A stretch of 64,000 nucleotides of DNA from Arabidopsis thaliana (lineage: Eukaryota; Streptophyta; Magnoliopsida; Brassicales; Brassicaceae): NCBI RefSeq assembly GCF_000001735.4, contig NC_003075.7, positions 8,371,001 to 8,435,000 of the forward strand, written 5' to 3'. The position numbers were made by a program, and so were the translations under genes. Under the pieces are notes generated by a model, which saw only the letters and a program-made list of their open reading frames with translations, had not been told where the DNA came from and did no database searches. Each line of letters begins with the position of its first letter. Within the stretch, counting starts at the first letter, position 1. Below are positions 45,417 to 56,083 of this stretch, piece after piece.

Positions 45417-46457
45417 TTTTTATGCAAATTCGGCCAAAACTAAATAATAATATGATTAGCGGCCGCAAGCTTATGTTTTGCTTGCTTGGCCTTGTGGCCG
45501 GCTAAATAACCTAAGTATATAATCAATAAATTACATAAACGACCGGATAAATCAGAACTTAATTATAATGTTAAAAGTAATTAAATGAATGATGACCCTC
45601 GTCGTCTCTCCTCTTAAAACACAATAATCTCATAAATACAATTTTTATATGAAGTCTTCACAAACTACTATAAATTTCCCAAAGTTGTTCTCTCTCTTTG
45701 TCCACTCGAAGACTCATGGGGATAAGAAGGCACTCGTGTTATGGGCTTCGGGGCTTTTTATTGTTCGCCCTTTCGAGGACCTTCTCACATGTTTGGACTT
45801 TTGAGTCTAAATGCCTTATTTCCTCACGAATGACGTGAACATTTTTTCGTCCTGAACTCAAAAGTATCAATTACACACTTCACACTACTAATGGTCAAGT
45901 TTTTTCGTATTTGAAACTACAAATGTAAGTAATATATGCGATAAATTTATTATCCTCTGCTAGTAAAATCCATTAAAAAAAACTACCAATGTGGGTGTAT
46001 GTTTTCTTTCAGTATATATAAAGAGTTTTCGCAGAGAGCACATATCGATGGTGGTACATCAAATCTGATCATTCATATCTAAATAATTGTTGTTGAGTTT
46101 TCTATATGTGTGGAACGTTAGATTGCTTAAGCTAGAAATTGACACAAGAGTTTGATCACCGAGTTCCTGCCTCCTGGCCTCTAACCGGTACGTCTCGGGT
46201 GGGAACTGTCTCCCACAACTTTTCACTATCAAGCAAAAAGTATTACAAGCACTAATAGAGGTTTCTCTTCTCCTTGTTACAAATTTAGAAATTAACTCAC
46301 ACACAAAAGACAATAGAAAAGGAGACTATACCGACACGAAGACTATGCCCATATCTTCACAATTGTGCTATTATTTACCGTTCTAATCTGGAAAAAAAAA
46401 CAGCGCACGTAGGAGAATTGGGCACGAAGACATGAATGGGACACATAAAGGATCAAA

Positions 46458-46566
46458 AGAGTCATCATGGGTCTGCCATGATGAAAGTTAAGAAAGTTCC
46501 AATACGCGCGAAACAAGATTGAATGCGACTTCTCTCTATACCAAAAACGAATCTCCCAAGTCCCAA
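46458..46566. repeat. Repeat bracketing ELIP2, upstream copy
   Basis: Matches 48444-48547 in the same orientation: AGAGTCATCATG, GTCTGCCAT, AATGAAAGT/ATGAAAGTT, AAGTTCCAA, ATTGAATGCGA and TTCTCTCTA occur in the same order and spacing, with short indels. Confidence 0.85.
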
Positions 46567-47248
46567 GTGAATATTGTGAGCCACTAACTTGTTATTAACA
46601 TTTTGAGACAAAAAAAAAATTTGTACGTGTTTTTGCCAAACCCACTTGGCCATGACCAATCAGAAAAAGACAAGGAAGATGTGTATCTATGTGTAATGAG
46701 GAGGCCACGCCATCAGTTTACTTGCACTTTTCCAACTAGACGTGGCCTCTCACCGATCTCAACCTCACTTTCCTCTCATTTCTCAAATTTTATTGGCTAC
46801 GTGTTTTTGTGTTTAGCGTTCAACCCAAATATCGATATATTCTTCTTTTTTTTTCACATTTTTAACGATTTCGAGCAAAATAATTCGATTTATTTGTATA
46901 ATTTTAATATGGTAGTTTTACAAATAATGAAACGAATGACCAACTGATTTGTTAGGTGTTACAATAAATATGGAAAAAATCTCATAAGTTTGAAAACATT
47001 TATTCTGAGGAAACTTTTTCTTCCCCAAAAGAAAAAAAAAGTTTAAAGTGGAAAAAAGAAAAAAAAGGAATAAAAAGTTTGAATTCAGTTTTTTTCTTTT
47101 CTTTGATAGATTTCTTTCTACTTATTTATTACTCTACTACACACCACACAAAAACAAAAATAAAATAAGTAATCATAGTATCCCATAAATCAGTAAAGAT
47201 AAATAAAATCCAGAAAATACTGGGCCTATCATTTTCCTTCACCAACTC

Positions 47249-47255
47249 TATAAAT
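47249..47255 (+). promoter_or_regulatory. TATA box of ELIP2
   Basis: TATAAAT in a CTATAAATG context, 124 bases before the ATG. This spacing fits a 5' UTR of about 90 bases. Confidence 0.6.
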
Positions 47256-47372
47256 GAAGAGATAATCCTACAGTTACACCTCAAACCAACTCCATCTCAC
47301 TTCTCAAGTCTTATAATTTATTCATTTCTCTCTTCTTCATCGATCTTCGGCTTTTAGAAAACCTAATCAGAA

Positions 47373-48129
47373 ATGGCAACGGCGTCGTTTAACATGCAGT
47401 CAGTGTTCGCTGCTCCTTCCGGTGTATTGACTACACGCAACATCAGAAACACAAACCAACTCTTCTTCAAGAGGATTGCTCCGGTAGGAGTCAGATGCAT
47501 GGCTCAGGTATATATACACTAACCTCATAGTCCTTCCACTTCCCTACGTTACTTATTTGACTTTTAATCCTGACCGTTCCTTACATTGACTATTTTTTTA
47601 GGGCGATCCTATCAAGGAAGATCCTTCTGTGCCCTCGACCTCGACTTCGGCCACTCCACCACAAATGCCACAGTCTCCTCCTCCACCAGTTAGCAAGCCT
47701 AAGGTATGATCTAATGATCAAAGTCATTAATATATATCACTAGCTAAAAAAATGAAGCTAATGAATAATTTTCTTATTGTCTAGGTGAGTACGAAGTTTG
47801 GAGATTTGCTAGCGTTTAGCGGTCCAGCACCCGAGAGGATCAACGGGAGACTAGCAATGGTTGGATTCGTGGCGGCCATCGCCATGGAGTTATCAAAGGG
47901 AGAAAACGTGTTTGCTCAGATCTCTGACGGTGGTGTCGGGTGGTTTCTAGGAACAACAGCGTTGTTGACGTTGGCATCGATGGTTCCGTTGTTCAAGGGA
48001 ATAAGGGCAGAGGCAAAGTCAAAAGGGTTCATGACTTCAGACGCCGAGCTATGGAACGGTCGGTTTGCGATGCTCGGTCTCGTTGCGTTGGCCTTCACCG
48101 AGTACGTCACTGGTGGGACTCTAGTCTAA
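47373..48129 (+). CDS. ELIP2: Early light-induced protein 2 (ELIP2)
   Basis: Three exons (47373-47507, 47602-47703, 47785-48129) give 193 aa. The first 44 residues form a plastid transit peptide (Ser/Arg-rich, ending near VRCMAQ). A Pro/Ser-rich stretch (TPPQMPQSPPPPVSKPK) leads to three thylakoid membrane helices. Helices 1 and 3 carry chlorophyll-binding ELIP/LHC motifs, ERINGRLAMVGFV near 96 and ELWNGRFAMLGLV near 168. ELIPs accumulate briefly under high light or greening and are thought to bind free chlorophyll and limit photo-oxidation. The two N-terminal exons follow the ELIP1 pattern. The gene is bracketed by direct repeats, and its 3' UTR resembles the 3' flank of ORC1A. From memory At4g14690. 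Confidence 0.95.
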
Positions 48130-48832
48130 AGCTAAAGCTTTTTGTTTGCTAGTTTAAGGACAAATTTGGAGAATGATTATGTAACGCATAGATTGATTTA
48201 ATACTATGAGTTTTAAACAGTGTGTCAACATGAATCAAAATTTAAAACCATGAAAAAAACATTATAAAAATTTATTTGAAAAAGTACTTCAAAAGTTTTC
48301 TTATAAGATAATGTGAATGGAGAAGAAGAAGTAAAAAATAAATTTTAGCTTCTATCCAAGGTTTGAGAGTTTATGCATTCTTTTGAAATGAATCAAGAGC
48401 CAAGAATAATTAATTATGCTCTTCCTTGTTATTATCGACCAATAGAGTCATCATGTGTCTGCCATAATGAAAGTAAAGCAAGTTCCAAGACGAAACGAAA
48501 TTGAATGCGATTTCTCTCTAACAAATCACCTCATCTCAATTCTCAAGCCCATGGGTTAGTCTCATCAAAGCCCAATCAAAGCGTCAATGCTTCCCAAGAA
48601 CAAAAAAAAATATATTAAGATGAACAAACAAAAAAACACTTAAAAGAGGAAAGATCTGGCCACTACAACACTACACGATAGTACGATCGATGAATATAAT
48701 CGGAAAGATTTGAGTGGCTCAATTACATATTGCTTATACGACGTCGTTTTGAGTAGCATCATTTCGTTAATATTTATGTAGGAGACTGAAACAAGACAGA
48801 GAAAAGAGAATCTCCGAGGAAAACAAAAGTTG
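48130..48832. other. Spacer between ELIP2 and the pyruvate-carrier gene
   Basis: Contains the ELIP2 3' UTR, the downstream copy of the bracketing repeat, and the promoter of the next gene (AAGCCCA/AAGCCCAAT near 48545-48575, ACGACGTCGTTTT at 48739). No additional gene. Confidence 0.6.
48444..48547. repeat. Repeat bracketing ELIP2, downstream copy
   Basis: Direct copy of 46458-46566 about 1.99 kb downstream. It carries several substitutions and a 2-base gap (ACGCGCGAAAC against ACGAAAC). Confidence 0.85.
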
Positions 48833-49845
48833 ATGGCGACGTCTAAGCTTCAAGCTCTCTGGAATCACCCGGCAGGACCAAAGACAAGTGAGTTATCACA
48901 TTGTTTCATCAATAATATATTACTCTTTCTTCTTCCGTTTCAATTAAGACTCTATTGAAACGTTACTATTGGAAAATGTTGAATTGTTTATAGTACAGTT
49001 CTTGACAAAAAAAAATCTATATCACTTTAAATCCTCTAATGAATAATATATTCTAATTGTAAACAGTTTCTCTCTTTTTTTGTTGTTGTTGTTGTTGGGT
49101 ATTAATCAGTTCATTTCTGGGCTCCAACATTTAAGTGGGGTATAAGCATTGCTAACATTGCAGATTTCCAGAAACCTCCAGAAAATATTTCGTACCTTCA
49201 GCAAATTGGTAAATAACTACTACTCTTCAGAAATCTCTAATCTTTCTTGTTACAATTATTGTTATAAACATATTATCCATAATTATTGTATTAGCTGTGA
49301 CATGCACTGGAATGATTTGGTGTCGTTGCAGCACTATAATTACTCCTGTAAGTTTTGTTTGCTTTTCGAGTTTTACTTTTGTGATTGGATTCTTGGTTTT
49401 GGTTTATCGATCTGATTCTTTGGACTTTTGTTTTTTTTTAACAGAAAAACTGGAACCTGTTTAGTGTTAATGTTGCTATGGCAGCTACAGGGATATACCA
49501 ACTTACTCGCAAAATAAAGTGAGAATCAAACCCACTTTTTTGTTTTGCTTGTGTTTTAACATAGATAACAAATTCATCAGCTTACTATATAAAACATTTC
49601 TTTTGCTAAGTTAAACGCAATCAGAAAGGTTTGGTTTGGCGTTTACAATCAGCAAAGGAAATTTTGCTTAATATGTAATGCAAACAAAGAGTCGAAGCTA
49701 TTTTAAACTCGATTTTTATGATGATTGTCTATGATAGTATGATTTTATCTTTTGATACATCAATGAAATGCTTATTAACTTTTTTTTTGATATTAGGTAT
49801 GATTATGTATCTGAAGCAGAGGCTGCTGTTGAAATTGAAGGATGA
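48833..49845 (+). CDS. Mitochondrial pyruvate carrier (MPC2-like)
   Basis: Five small exons (48833-48887, 49110-49208, 49295-49347, 49445-49518, 49797-49845) join in phase to 109 aa. The pattern WNHPAGPKTIHFWAPTFKWGISIANIADFQKPPE, broken here only by the exon 1/2 junction inside the Ile codon, is the MPC signature. It is followed by TGMIWCRCSTIITPKNWNL and a third hydrophobic stretch (VNVAMAATGIYQL). The basic/acidic tail ends AEAAVEIEG. MPC subunits pair in the inner mitochondrial membrane to import pyruvate. Length and motifs fit the MPC2 side of the family better than MPC1. Its promoter carries a palindromic ACGACGTCGT element. From memory At4g14695. Confidence 0.9.
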
Positions 49846-50099
49846 TGATGATGAAAAAGATGAAACATTTGACATGTGAAAATGTTCGTTCATTAGTACT
49901 GTCTTGTTAATGGACCTCTAGTAGCATATGCCAATGTTTGGATTTTTGTTAGATAGTGAATGGTACGTTACATGCTTGCTAAAGATTTTTATATTATTTG
50001 GGACAAGATTGATAGTTGAGTTTATGTAAGATTAATCAGTAATTAGATCAAAATAATAACTCTATATCTCTTAAAAATATGTTACCTCTTTATCAATGA

Positions 50100-50127
50100 C
50101 TAGATGAGTACCCGCACTACGTGCGGG
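50100..50127 (-). mobile_element. Helitron 3' terminus
   Basis: On the minus strand, the 7-base stem CCCGCAC...GTGCGGG is followed after nine bases by CTAG at 50100, and the next base is T, as expected for insertion between A and T. This is the hairpin plus CTRR end of Helitrons. The body should extend toward higher coordinates; its 5' end (TC) was not located. Confidence 0.6.
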
Positions 50128-51159
50128 TTTACGTATTATTTACAAATTATTTTATATAATGTTTGTTCATATAAAGTAAAATTGAATGCATAGGTTTTGA
50201 AACATAAATATGATTTGTAATTGTTTTTGAAAAGCCCAACTATATTAGTTCATCTGAAAAACGAATGTGATTGAATTGTTTTTATTGTTGTTTTAGATTC
50301 TCAGTTTTTTTTTTGAATTTATATATCCTTGCTTTTTCAGTTATATGTATAGATTGTGAGACGGTGAAATTTTAGAAAATTTATTTCTTACACTAAAAAT
50401 ATAACATGTCTTTATTAATCATATCTCTGCATATTCAATCTAAGCATATTCAACTTGATGTTCTTGGAAAGTTTAGTTAAGTTCTTGTCATAATCTTATA
50501 TCTTACGTATTAGTTATAAGGATAGCTCCTCAAATATCTTTCAAATTACTTGTTTTCTTAGCATAGATCTCGAAAAGCTTAGATATATTTAATCTGCATA
50601 TTCATTTAGTTTCTTTCATAATAATCGTCTAATTTTTAGGCTAGGAATATGTGTAACATGTTTGGATTTTATCATCACTTTAGCCACTTAAGTGGATCTC
50701 AAAATTAAAGAGGATATATTGAATTAAAAAAATGTAAAAAGAGTGATGTTTCAAGTTCTCATTAATTATATTCTCATATTTTAGTTGTTATGTTGAATTA
50801 ATTACTAATTATGTATTACTTATTTTATGAAGTATAGGTGGCAAGCTCTCATGTGCTGATGTGTCAAGTTGTGGGAGAGAGTTAGTCTTCTTTCATATAT
50901 ATGATTCAATGTATATTAAAATCTCAAAGAAACTAAATATTTCAGTCATTAGTCAATAGTAAAATTATAATCTTCAAATCAAATTCAATGAATATTTTTC
51001 TCTTTGTTTCTGTTTTAAATACAAACCAACATTTTTTTTTTTTTAACACTAATACAAACTAACATTATTTCTTCAAAAGAATCTCTTACCCAAATTCATT
51101 TCCAAATTTAATGTCTTTCTATAAATAGTTTCACAATTTTTTTATTCTTCGTGCAAACA

Positions 51160-51174
51160 TTTCCCGCCAAATTT
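51160..51174 (+). promoter_or_regulatory. E2F-binding site of ORC1A
   Basis: TTTCCCGCCAAATTT contains a consensus TTTCCCGCC E2F site, 62 bases before the ATG at 51236. Replication-licensing genes of plants are commonly E2F/RBR-controlled at G1/S, and this position fits such control. Confidence 0.75.
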
Positions 51175-51235
51175 CTCAGTAAAATCCCTCTTCTTCCACG
51201 TCTCCCTCCTTCTGCGTCACCATCTTAGAGCATCC

Positions 51236-53665
51236 ATGGCTTCTTCTCTGAGTTCCAAGGCAAAAACCTTCAAATCCCCAACCAAAACTCCAACTAAAAT
51301 GTATCGCAAATCGTATCTATCTCCATCTTCAACTTCACTCACTCCTCCTCAAACCCCAGAAACTCTCACTCCTCTTCGTAGATCTTCTCGTCACGTTTCC
51401 CGTAAAATCAATCTGGGAAATGACCCAATCGATCTTCCAGGAAAAGAATCAGTCGAAGAAATCAATCTAATTCGAAAACCTAGAAAACGAACCAATGATA
51501 TTGTTGTTGCAGAGAAGTCGAAGAAGAAGAAGATAGATCCGGAAGTTTCCTTCTCTCCTGTTTCACCAATTCGATCTGAGACGAAGAAGACGAAGAAGAA
51601 GAAGAGAGTTTATTACAACAAAGTCGAATTCGACGAAACCGAATTCGAAATCGGTGATGATGTTTACGTTAAAAGAACAGAAGACGCGAATCCAGATGAA
51701 GAAGAAGAAGAAGATCCAGAAATCGAAGATTGTCAGATCTGCTTCAAATCACATACTAACACAATAATGATTGAATGTGATGATTGTTTAGGTGGATTTC
51801 ATTTGAATTGCTTGAAACCGCCATTGAAGGAAGTTCCTGAAGGTGATTGGATCTGTCAATTCTGTGAGGTTAAAAAGTCAGGTCAAACACTTGTGGTTGT
51901 TCCTAAGCCACCGGAAGGGAAGAAATTAGCGAGAACGATGAAGGAGAAGCTTCTCTCTAGTGATTTATGGGCTGCTCGAATTGAGAAGTTGTGGAAAGAA
52001 GTTGATGATGGTGTGTATTGGATTAGAGCTCGTTGGTATATGATACCTGAAGAGACGGTTTTAGGGAGACAACGTCATAATCTGAAACGAGAGCTTTATT
52101 TGACGAATGATTTTGCTGATATAGAGATGGAATGTGTTCTTAGGCATTGTTTTGTGAAATGTCCTAAGGAGTTTTCGAAAGCTAGTAATGATGGTGATGA
52201 TGTGTTTTTGTGTGAGTATGAGTATGATGTTCATTGGGGTAGCTTTAAGCGTGTGGCTGAATTGGCTGATGGAGATGAGGATAGTGATCAAGAATGGAAT
52301 GGTAGGAAAGAGGAGGAGATTGATTATAGTGATGAAGAGATTGAGTTTGATGATGAAGAGAGTGTTCGTGGGGTTTCGAAGAGTAAGCGAGGTGGTGCAA
52401 ATTCTCGTAAAGGGCGTTTCTTTGGGCTTGAGAAGGTGGGGATGAAGAGGATTCCTGAACATGTGAGATGTCATAAGCAGAGTGAGTTAGAAAAGGCGAA
52501 GGCTACTTTGTTGTTGGCTACACGTCCTAAGTCACTTCCTTGTAGAAGCAAAGAAATGGAAGAGATCACTGCGTTTATAAAAGGCTCAATCTCTGATGAT
52601 CAGTGTTTAGGTAGATGTATGTATATTCATGGTGTTCCCGGTACTGGGAAGACTATTAGTGTGTTATCTGTTATGAAGAATCTGAAAGCTGAGGTTGAAG
52701 CGGGAAGCGTAAGTCCATATTGCTTTGTGGAGATAAATGGTCTCAAATTGGCTTCTCCTGAGAACATTTACAGTGTTATCTATGAGGGGTTGAGTGGTCA
52801 TCGTGTAGGTTGGAAGAAAGCTCTACAGTCTCTGAATGAGAGGTTTGCAGAGGGAAAAAAGATAGGTAAAGAGAATGAAAAGCCTTGCATACTTCTCATC
52901 GACGAGCTTGATGTTCTAGTCACTAGAAATCAGTCTGTTTTATACAACATTTTGGATTGGCCTACCAAGCCTAACTCCAAATTGGTTGTGTTGGGAATAG
53001 CAAACACTATGGATCTTCCAGAGAAGTTGCTTCCTCGGATATCAAGCCGAATGGGTATACAGAGACTGTGTTTCGGTCCTTATAACCACAGGCAGCTACA
53101 AGAAATCATTTCTACAAGGTTGGAAGGAATCAATGCTTTTGAGAAGACAGCTATCGAATTTGCTTCAAGAAAAGTAGCTGCGATATCAGGAGATGCAAGA
53201 CGCGCGCTTGAGATATGCAGGCGTGCAGCGGAAGTAGCGGATTACCGTCTAAAGAAGAGTAACATATCTGCAAAGAGTCAGCTGGTGATTATGGCAGATG
53301 TTGAAGTAGCCATTCAAGAGATGTTTCAGGCACCTCATATTCAAGTTATGAAGAGTGTATCGAAACTGAGTAGGATCTTCTTGACGGCTATGGTTCATGA
53401 GCTTTACAAAACAGGAATGGCAGAGACAAGCTTTGACAGAGTAGCAACAACAGTATCGTCTATTTGCTTAACCAATGGTGAAGCTTTTCCCGGTTGGGAC
53501 ATTCTTCTCAAAATCGGTTGTGATCTTGGTGAATGCAGAATCGTTCTTTGTGAACCTGGAGAGAAGCACAGATTGCAGAAGCTGCAGCTTAATTTTCCAA
53601 GTGATGATGTTGCTTTTGCATTGAAAGACAATAAGGATCTTCCATGGTTGGCCAATTACTTGTGA
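51236..53665 (+). CDS. ORC1A: Origin recognition complex subunit 1 (ORC1A)
   Basis: Single-exon gene, 809 aa. Residues 1-130 are basic and Ser/Pro-rich (nuclear signals such as KSKKKK and KKTKKKK). A PHD finger at about 166-211 has the C4HC3 pattern (CQIC, CDDC, H, CQFC). A BAH domain follows to about 345, then an acidic stretch. The AAA+ domain has Walker A HGVPGTGKT (about 465) and Walker B LLIDELD (about 551), with sensor and lid to about 670. A winged-helix DNA-binding domain closes the protein. In plants the PHD links ORC1 to H3K4me3, and the protein licenses replication origins and can act on transcription. An E2F site lies just upstream. From memory At4g14700; ORC1B is its close paralogue elsewhere on the chromosome. 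Confidence 0.95.
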   Translation: MASSLSSKAKTFKSPTKTPTKMYRKSYLSPSSTSLTPPQTPETLTPLRRSSRHVSRKINLGNDPIDLPGKESVEEINLIRKPRKRTNDIVVAEKSKKKKIDPEVSFSPVSPIRSETKKTKKKKRVYYNKVEFDETEFEIGDDVYVKRTEDANPDEEEEEDPEIEDCQICFKSHTNTIMIECDDCLGGFHLNCLKPPLKEVPEGDWICQFCEVKKSGQTLVVVPKPPEGKKLARTMKEKLLSSDLWAARIEKLWKEVDDGVYWIRARWYMIPEETVLGRQRHNLKRELYLTNDFADIEMECVLRHCFVKCPKEFSKASNDGDDVFLCEYEYDVHWGSFKRVAELADGDEDSDQEWNGRKEEEIDYSDEEIEFDDEESVRGVSKSKRGGANSRKGRFFGLEKVGMKRIPEHVRCHKQSELEKAKATLLLATRPKSLPCRSKEMEEITAFIKGSISDDQCLGRCMYIHGVPGTGKTISVLSVMKNLKAEVEAGSVSPYCFVEINGLKLASPENIYSVIYEGLSGHRVGWKKALQSLNERFAEGKKIGKENEKPCILLIDELDVLVTRNQSVLYNILDWPTKPNSKLVVLGIANTMDLPEKLLPRISSRMGIQRLCFGPYNHRQLQEIISTRLEGINAFEKTAIEFASRKVAAISGDARRALEICRRAAEVADYRLKKSNISAKSQLVIMADVEVAIQEMFQAPHIQVMKSVSKLSRIFLTAMVHELYKTGMAETSFDRVATTVSSICLTNGEAFPGWDILLKIGCDLGECRIVLCEPGEKHRLQKLQLNFPSDDVAFALKDNKDLPWLANYL

Positions 53666-53896
53666 TTTTTTGCTAGTTTAAGGAAAACTTTGGAGAGATT
53701 GATAATGTAACACAGTTTGATTTCTGGAGTATAAACTATAAATACAGTTACAACACAACCATAATGCCAAAGCCACACGAATCAAAGTTTCTTCACAAGT
53801 GGATCTGTAGATGACATAATATCCAACATGAGACAGAAAGCTCTCTTTATTGTATGCTTAGTTTATAGAAATCTGATGCATAAGACTGAGAATCCT

Positions 53897-55360
53897 CTAG
53901 GCTGACGCGTCTATGACACCACCTTCATTCACCTTCACGAAATTATCGATGTACTCTTTCCTGTAAAATAGCCGTTTCGATATCCATAAACAGCTTTTCT
54001 CGTGTCTTTTCTTGGATGAACTTTTGCAGAGTAAGTTTTTGATGAGACAAAAGGGGAAAACAGAACATTGTACCTTGCAGGGAGGTGGTCGTGTGGGCGA
54101 TTGTATGGTGTCCAGACCGGTTCACCCACGAAAAGCCGCATTGCCTGCTCAACAAGATATTTCAATTTTCTAATCAACCAAATATATATATGATGAATTA
54201 ACCACTCTGAAGAAGCTAACATTGCACCTTGATATAGTTGTCTGAGTCTACGGTGAAGCGATGATATATTCCAGCAGGTAAGACTATCATACCTCCCTTC
54301 TTTACCCATACTCTAATCCAAGCTTCATTGCGATCCCTCACATCAAAGTAACCTTTTCCCAAGAAAATGAAACGTTGAGAATATAGATACCGACTTAAAT
54401 CAAGTAAAGCAGCCAATAAAAGTACTTACCGCTTCCTGCAACGCAGTAACGGATCTCTTCATCAGTGTGCAAATGTTCTTCGAAAAAGCTCTTCACTTTC
54501 ACTTCATAGTTTGGAAGCTTTTCCGGGCATACCTCACAAAAGTCCTGCATTTTGAACACTTTTCCATCATCAAACCAAGACTCAAGCACATAAAACAATT
54601 TGCAAATCATCAACGAATTTTCCTAAATACATTCAGTAGAGTAAGTGTTACAATTGAGTAAAACCCTAGAGAGTTAAAACAAGACTTGTTCAAAAGTAAA
54701 CATCTAGCATTCAAGTCTATATAAACAAACCATGTAAGAGTAACCACGAGATTCGCGGATCTTTTTCAAATCCTCATCGGTTTCATAGTTATCAGCATCA
54801 AGTCTCCAGCTAAGTACTCCCAGCTCTGCACACAAACATTACATCTGAAACAAATAGAGAAACAGAGAGAAGAACACTGAATTGAAACACACAAAGAGAC
54901 CTGCAAGTTTGTCCAAAGATAGAAACTCCTTAGGATCCTTGTGGTGAGGAAGTCTCTGATCCTCTTCGCTATCATCCATATACCATGCCTGGATCACTTC
55001 TTCTCTTCCATCCTAAGCAAAAACACACATACACAAACACAACAAGAAAACATAAATTTATGATGCTAAGCTTGAAAGAGAAACAAAAAACGTTCAGCAA
55101 TTAGTGAAATTTTCGATTGCAACCTCCAAGACAAAGCCTGAATTTCATACACAACAAGTGAAACTAGAAAACATCAAATTTGATGATTAAAATAAAACAA
55201 AAATCAAAATTGGAATAGTGATCAGTGATTGAAGACCACTTAATTAACAATCGGCGGCGATTCATGTTTTCATAGCTGAAACAAGAAATTTTCCGATGAG
55301 CTTTCACGAAATCAGAATCAGAAGCAAGAGATTTACGATTACCTTAACCACTTCACCCAT
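53897..55360 (-). CDS. ARD2: Acireductone dioxygenase (ARD2)
   Basis: Seven exons on the minus strand (55360-55343, 55012-54901, 54825-54731, 54544-54430, 54352-54228, 54144-54074, 53960-53897) give 199 aa. The first coding exon is only 18 bases (MGEVVK). The cupin metal site can be read as HLHTDEE (two His and a Glu), and GIYHRFTVD supplies the third His. These bind Fe or Ni. With Fe the enzyme converts the acireductone of the methionine salvage (Yang) cycle to the ketoacid precursor of methionine, recycling sulfur from ethylene and polyamine synthesis. The C-terminus is [15 protein letters not shown], seven residues longer than ARD1. From memory At4g14710. Confidence 0.93.
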
Positions 55361-56083
55361 GGTTGTTTGTTCCTCTTCTTCTTCGTCTTCTTCGTTAGGC
55401 TTTTTATGATTCCTCTTCGTCTTCAAATCCACGCGATATATGCCTTCTCTCCTTTTCAAAAGAAGTCATTTTCGTTTTATCTTTTGGGACAAAAACAGAG
55501 AAAAAGGTTAAAAGACTAAACTACCCTCCATCCGCCGGCGTGCGGCGAGGGAAATGCCGCCTCCACATATATCCGTTTCAGACTATTTATCACATTTTTG
55601 AGGTTTGAGAAAATGTAAATACGTTAGTTAGAGTGGTAATTATTGTAAAAAAGTTAACAAAGTTAAAAGTTAAAAACTGGGTTAAAAATGGACAAAAGAA
55701 GAGAAGTTTGGTGGTGTCAAAGTAAGACTCGAGTCGAGAGTAAGAAACACTTTGGCTAAAAGGTCTCTCTCGTTAAAAGTGTCAAGTAAGACATCATTTA
55801 CACATTACAACACCTAGAAAATGAAAGCCCTTCTTTCACCTCTCTTGTCTCTACTCTCTGTGACTATATCCTCACAAAAAGAATCAGAAACAAGAAATTA
55901 CCACTAACCTACTAAGCTCTACTCAAAACTATAGACCAAAAATTATGGGTGCAAAACCCCGGAAACACAAAAGAAGGCCGATCCGAAGAGAGGTTTCTTT
56001 TCTTCATATCTTTGAGCTTACAAGCAAGCAACTGTTTCAACGCCTATTCACAGCTTATAGCATCTCCACGTTTCGGTATCTTG

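Larger units (their letters stand above)
44312..47372. other. Intergenic interval between APS3 and ELIP2
   Basis: Head-to-head promoter space of APS3 and ELIP2. It includes a Helitron-end-like hairpin (45246-45270), a tRNA-like relic (45355-45416), and the first copy of a repeat that recurs after ELIP2 (46458-46566). A light/stress-type promoter with a TATA box follows. A 114-aa frame at 46603-46947 shows no family feature and is probably chance. Confidence 0.55.
49846..51235. other. Intergenic interval with Helitron relic, ORC1A promoter
   Basis: A Helitron 3'-end pattern sits at 50100-50127. The following 900 bases are AT-rich with AAGCCCAACTAT and GTGTCAAGTTGTGGGAGAGAG stretches typical of Arabidopsis non-autonomous Helitrons, but the other end was not found. 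The last 100 bases carry TTTCCCGCCAAATTT at 51160, an E2F-type site upstream of ORC1A. Confidence 0.5.

Noticed and set aside
46603-46947. 114-aa + strand frame in the ELIP2 upstream region
   Set aside because: Overlaps no splice-supported gene, no motif; low-complexity Phe/Asn-rich end.
52061-52474. 137-aa frame antisense to ORC1A
   Set aside because: Shadow of the ORC1A coding sequence; Ile/Thr/His-rich antisense translation of an acidic region.
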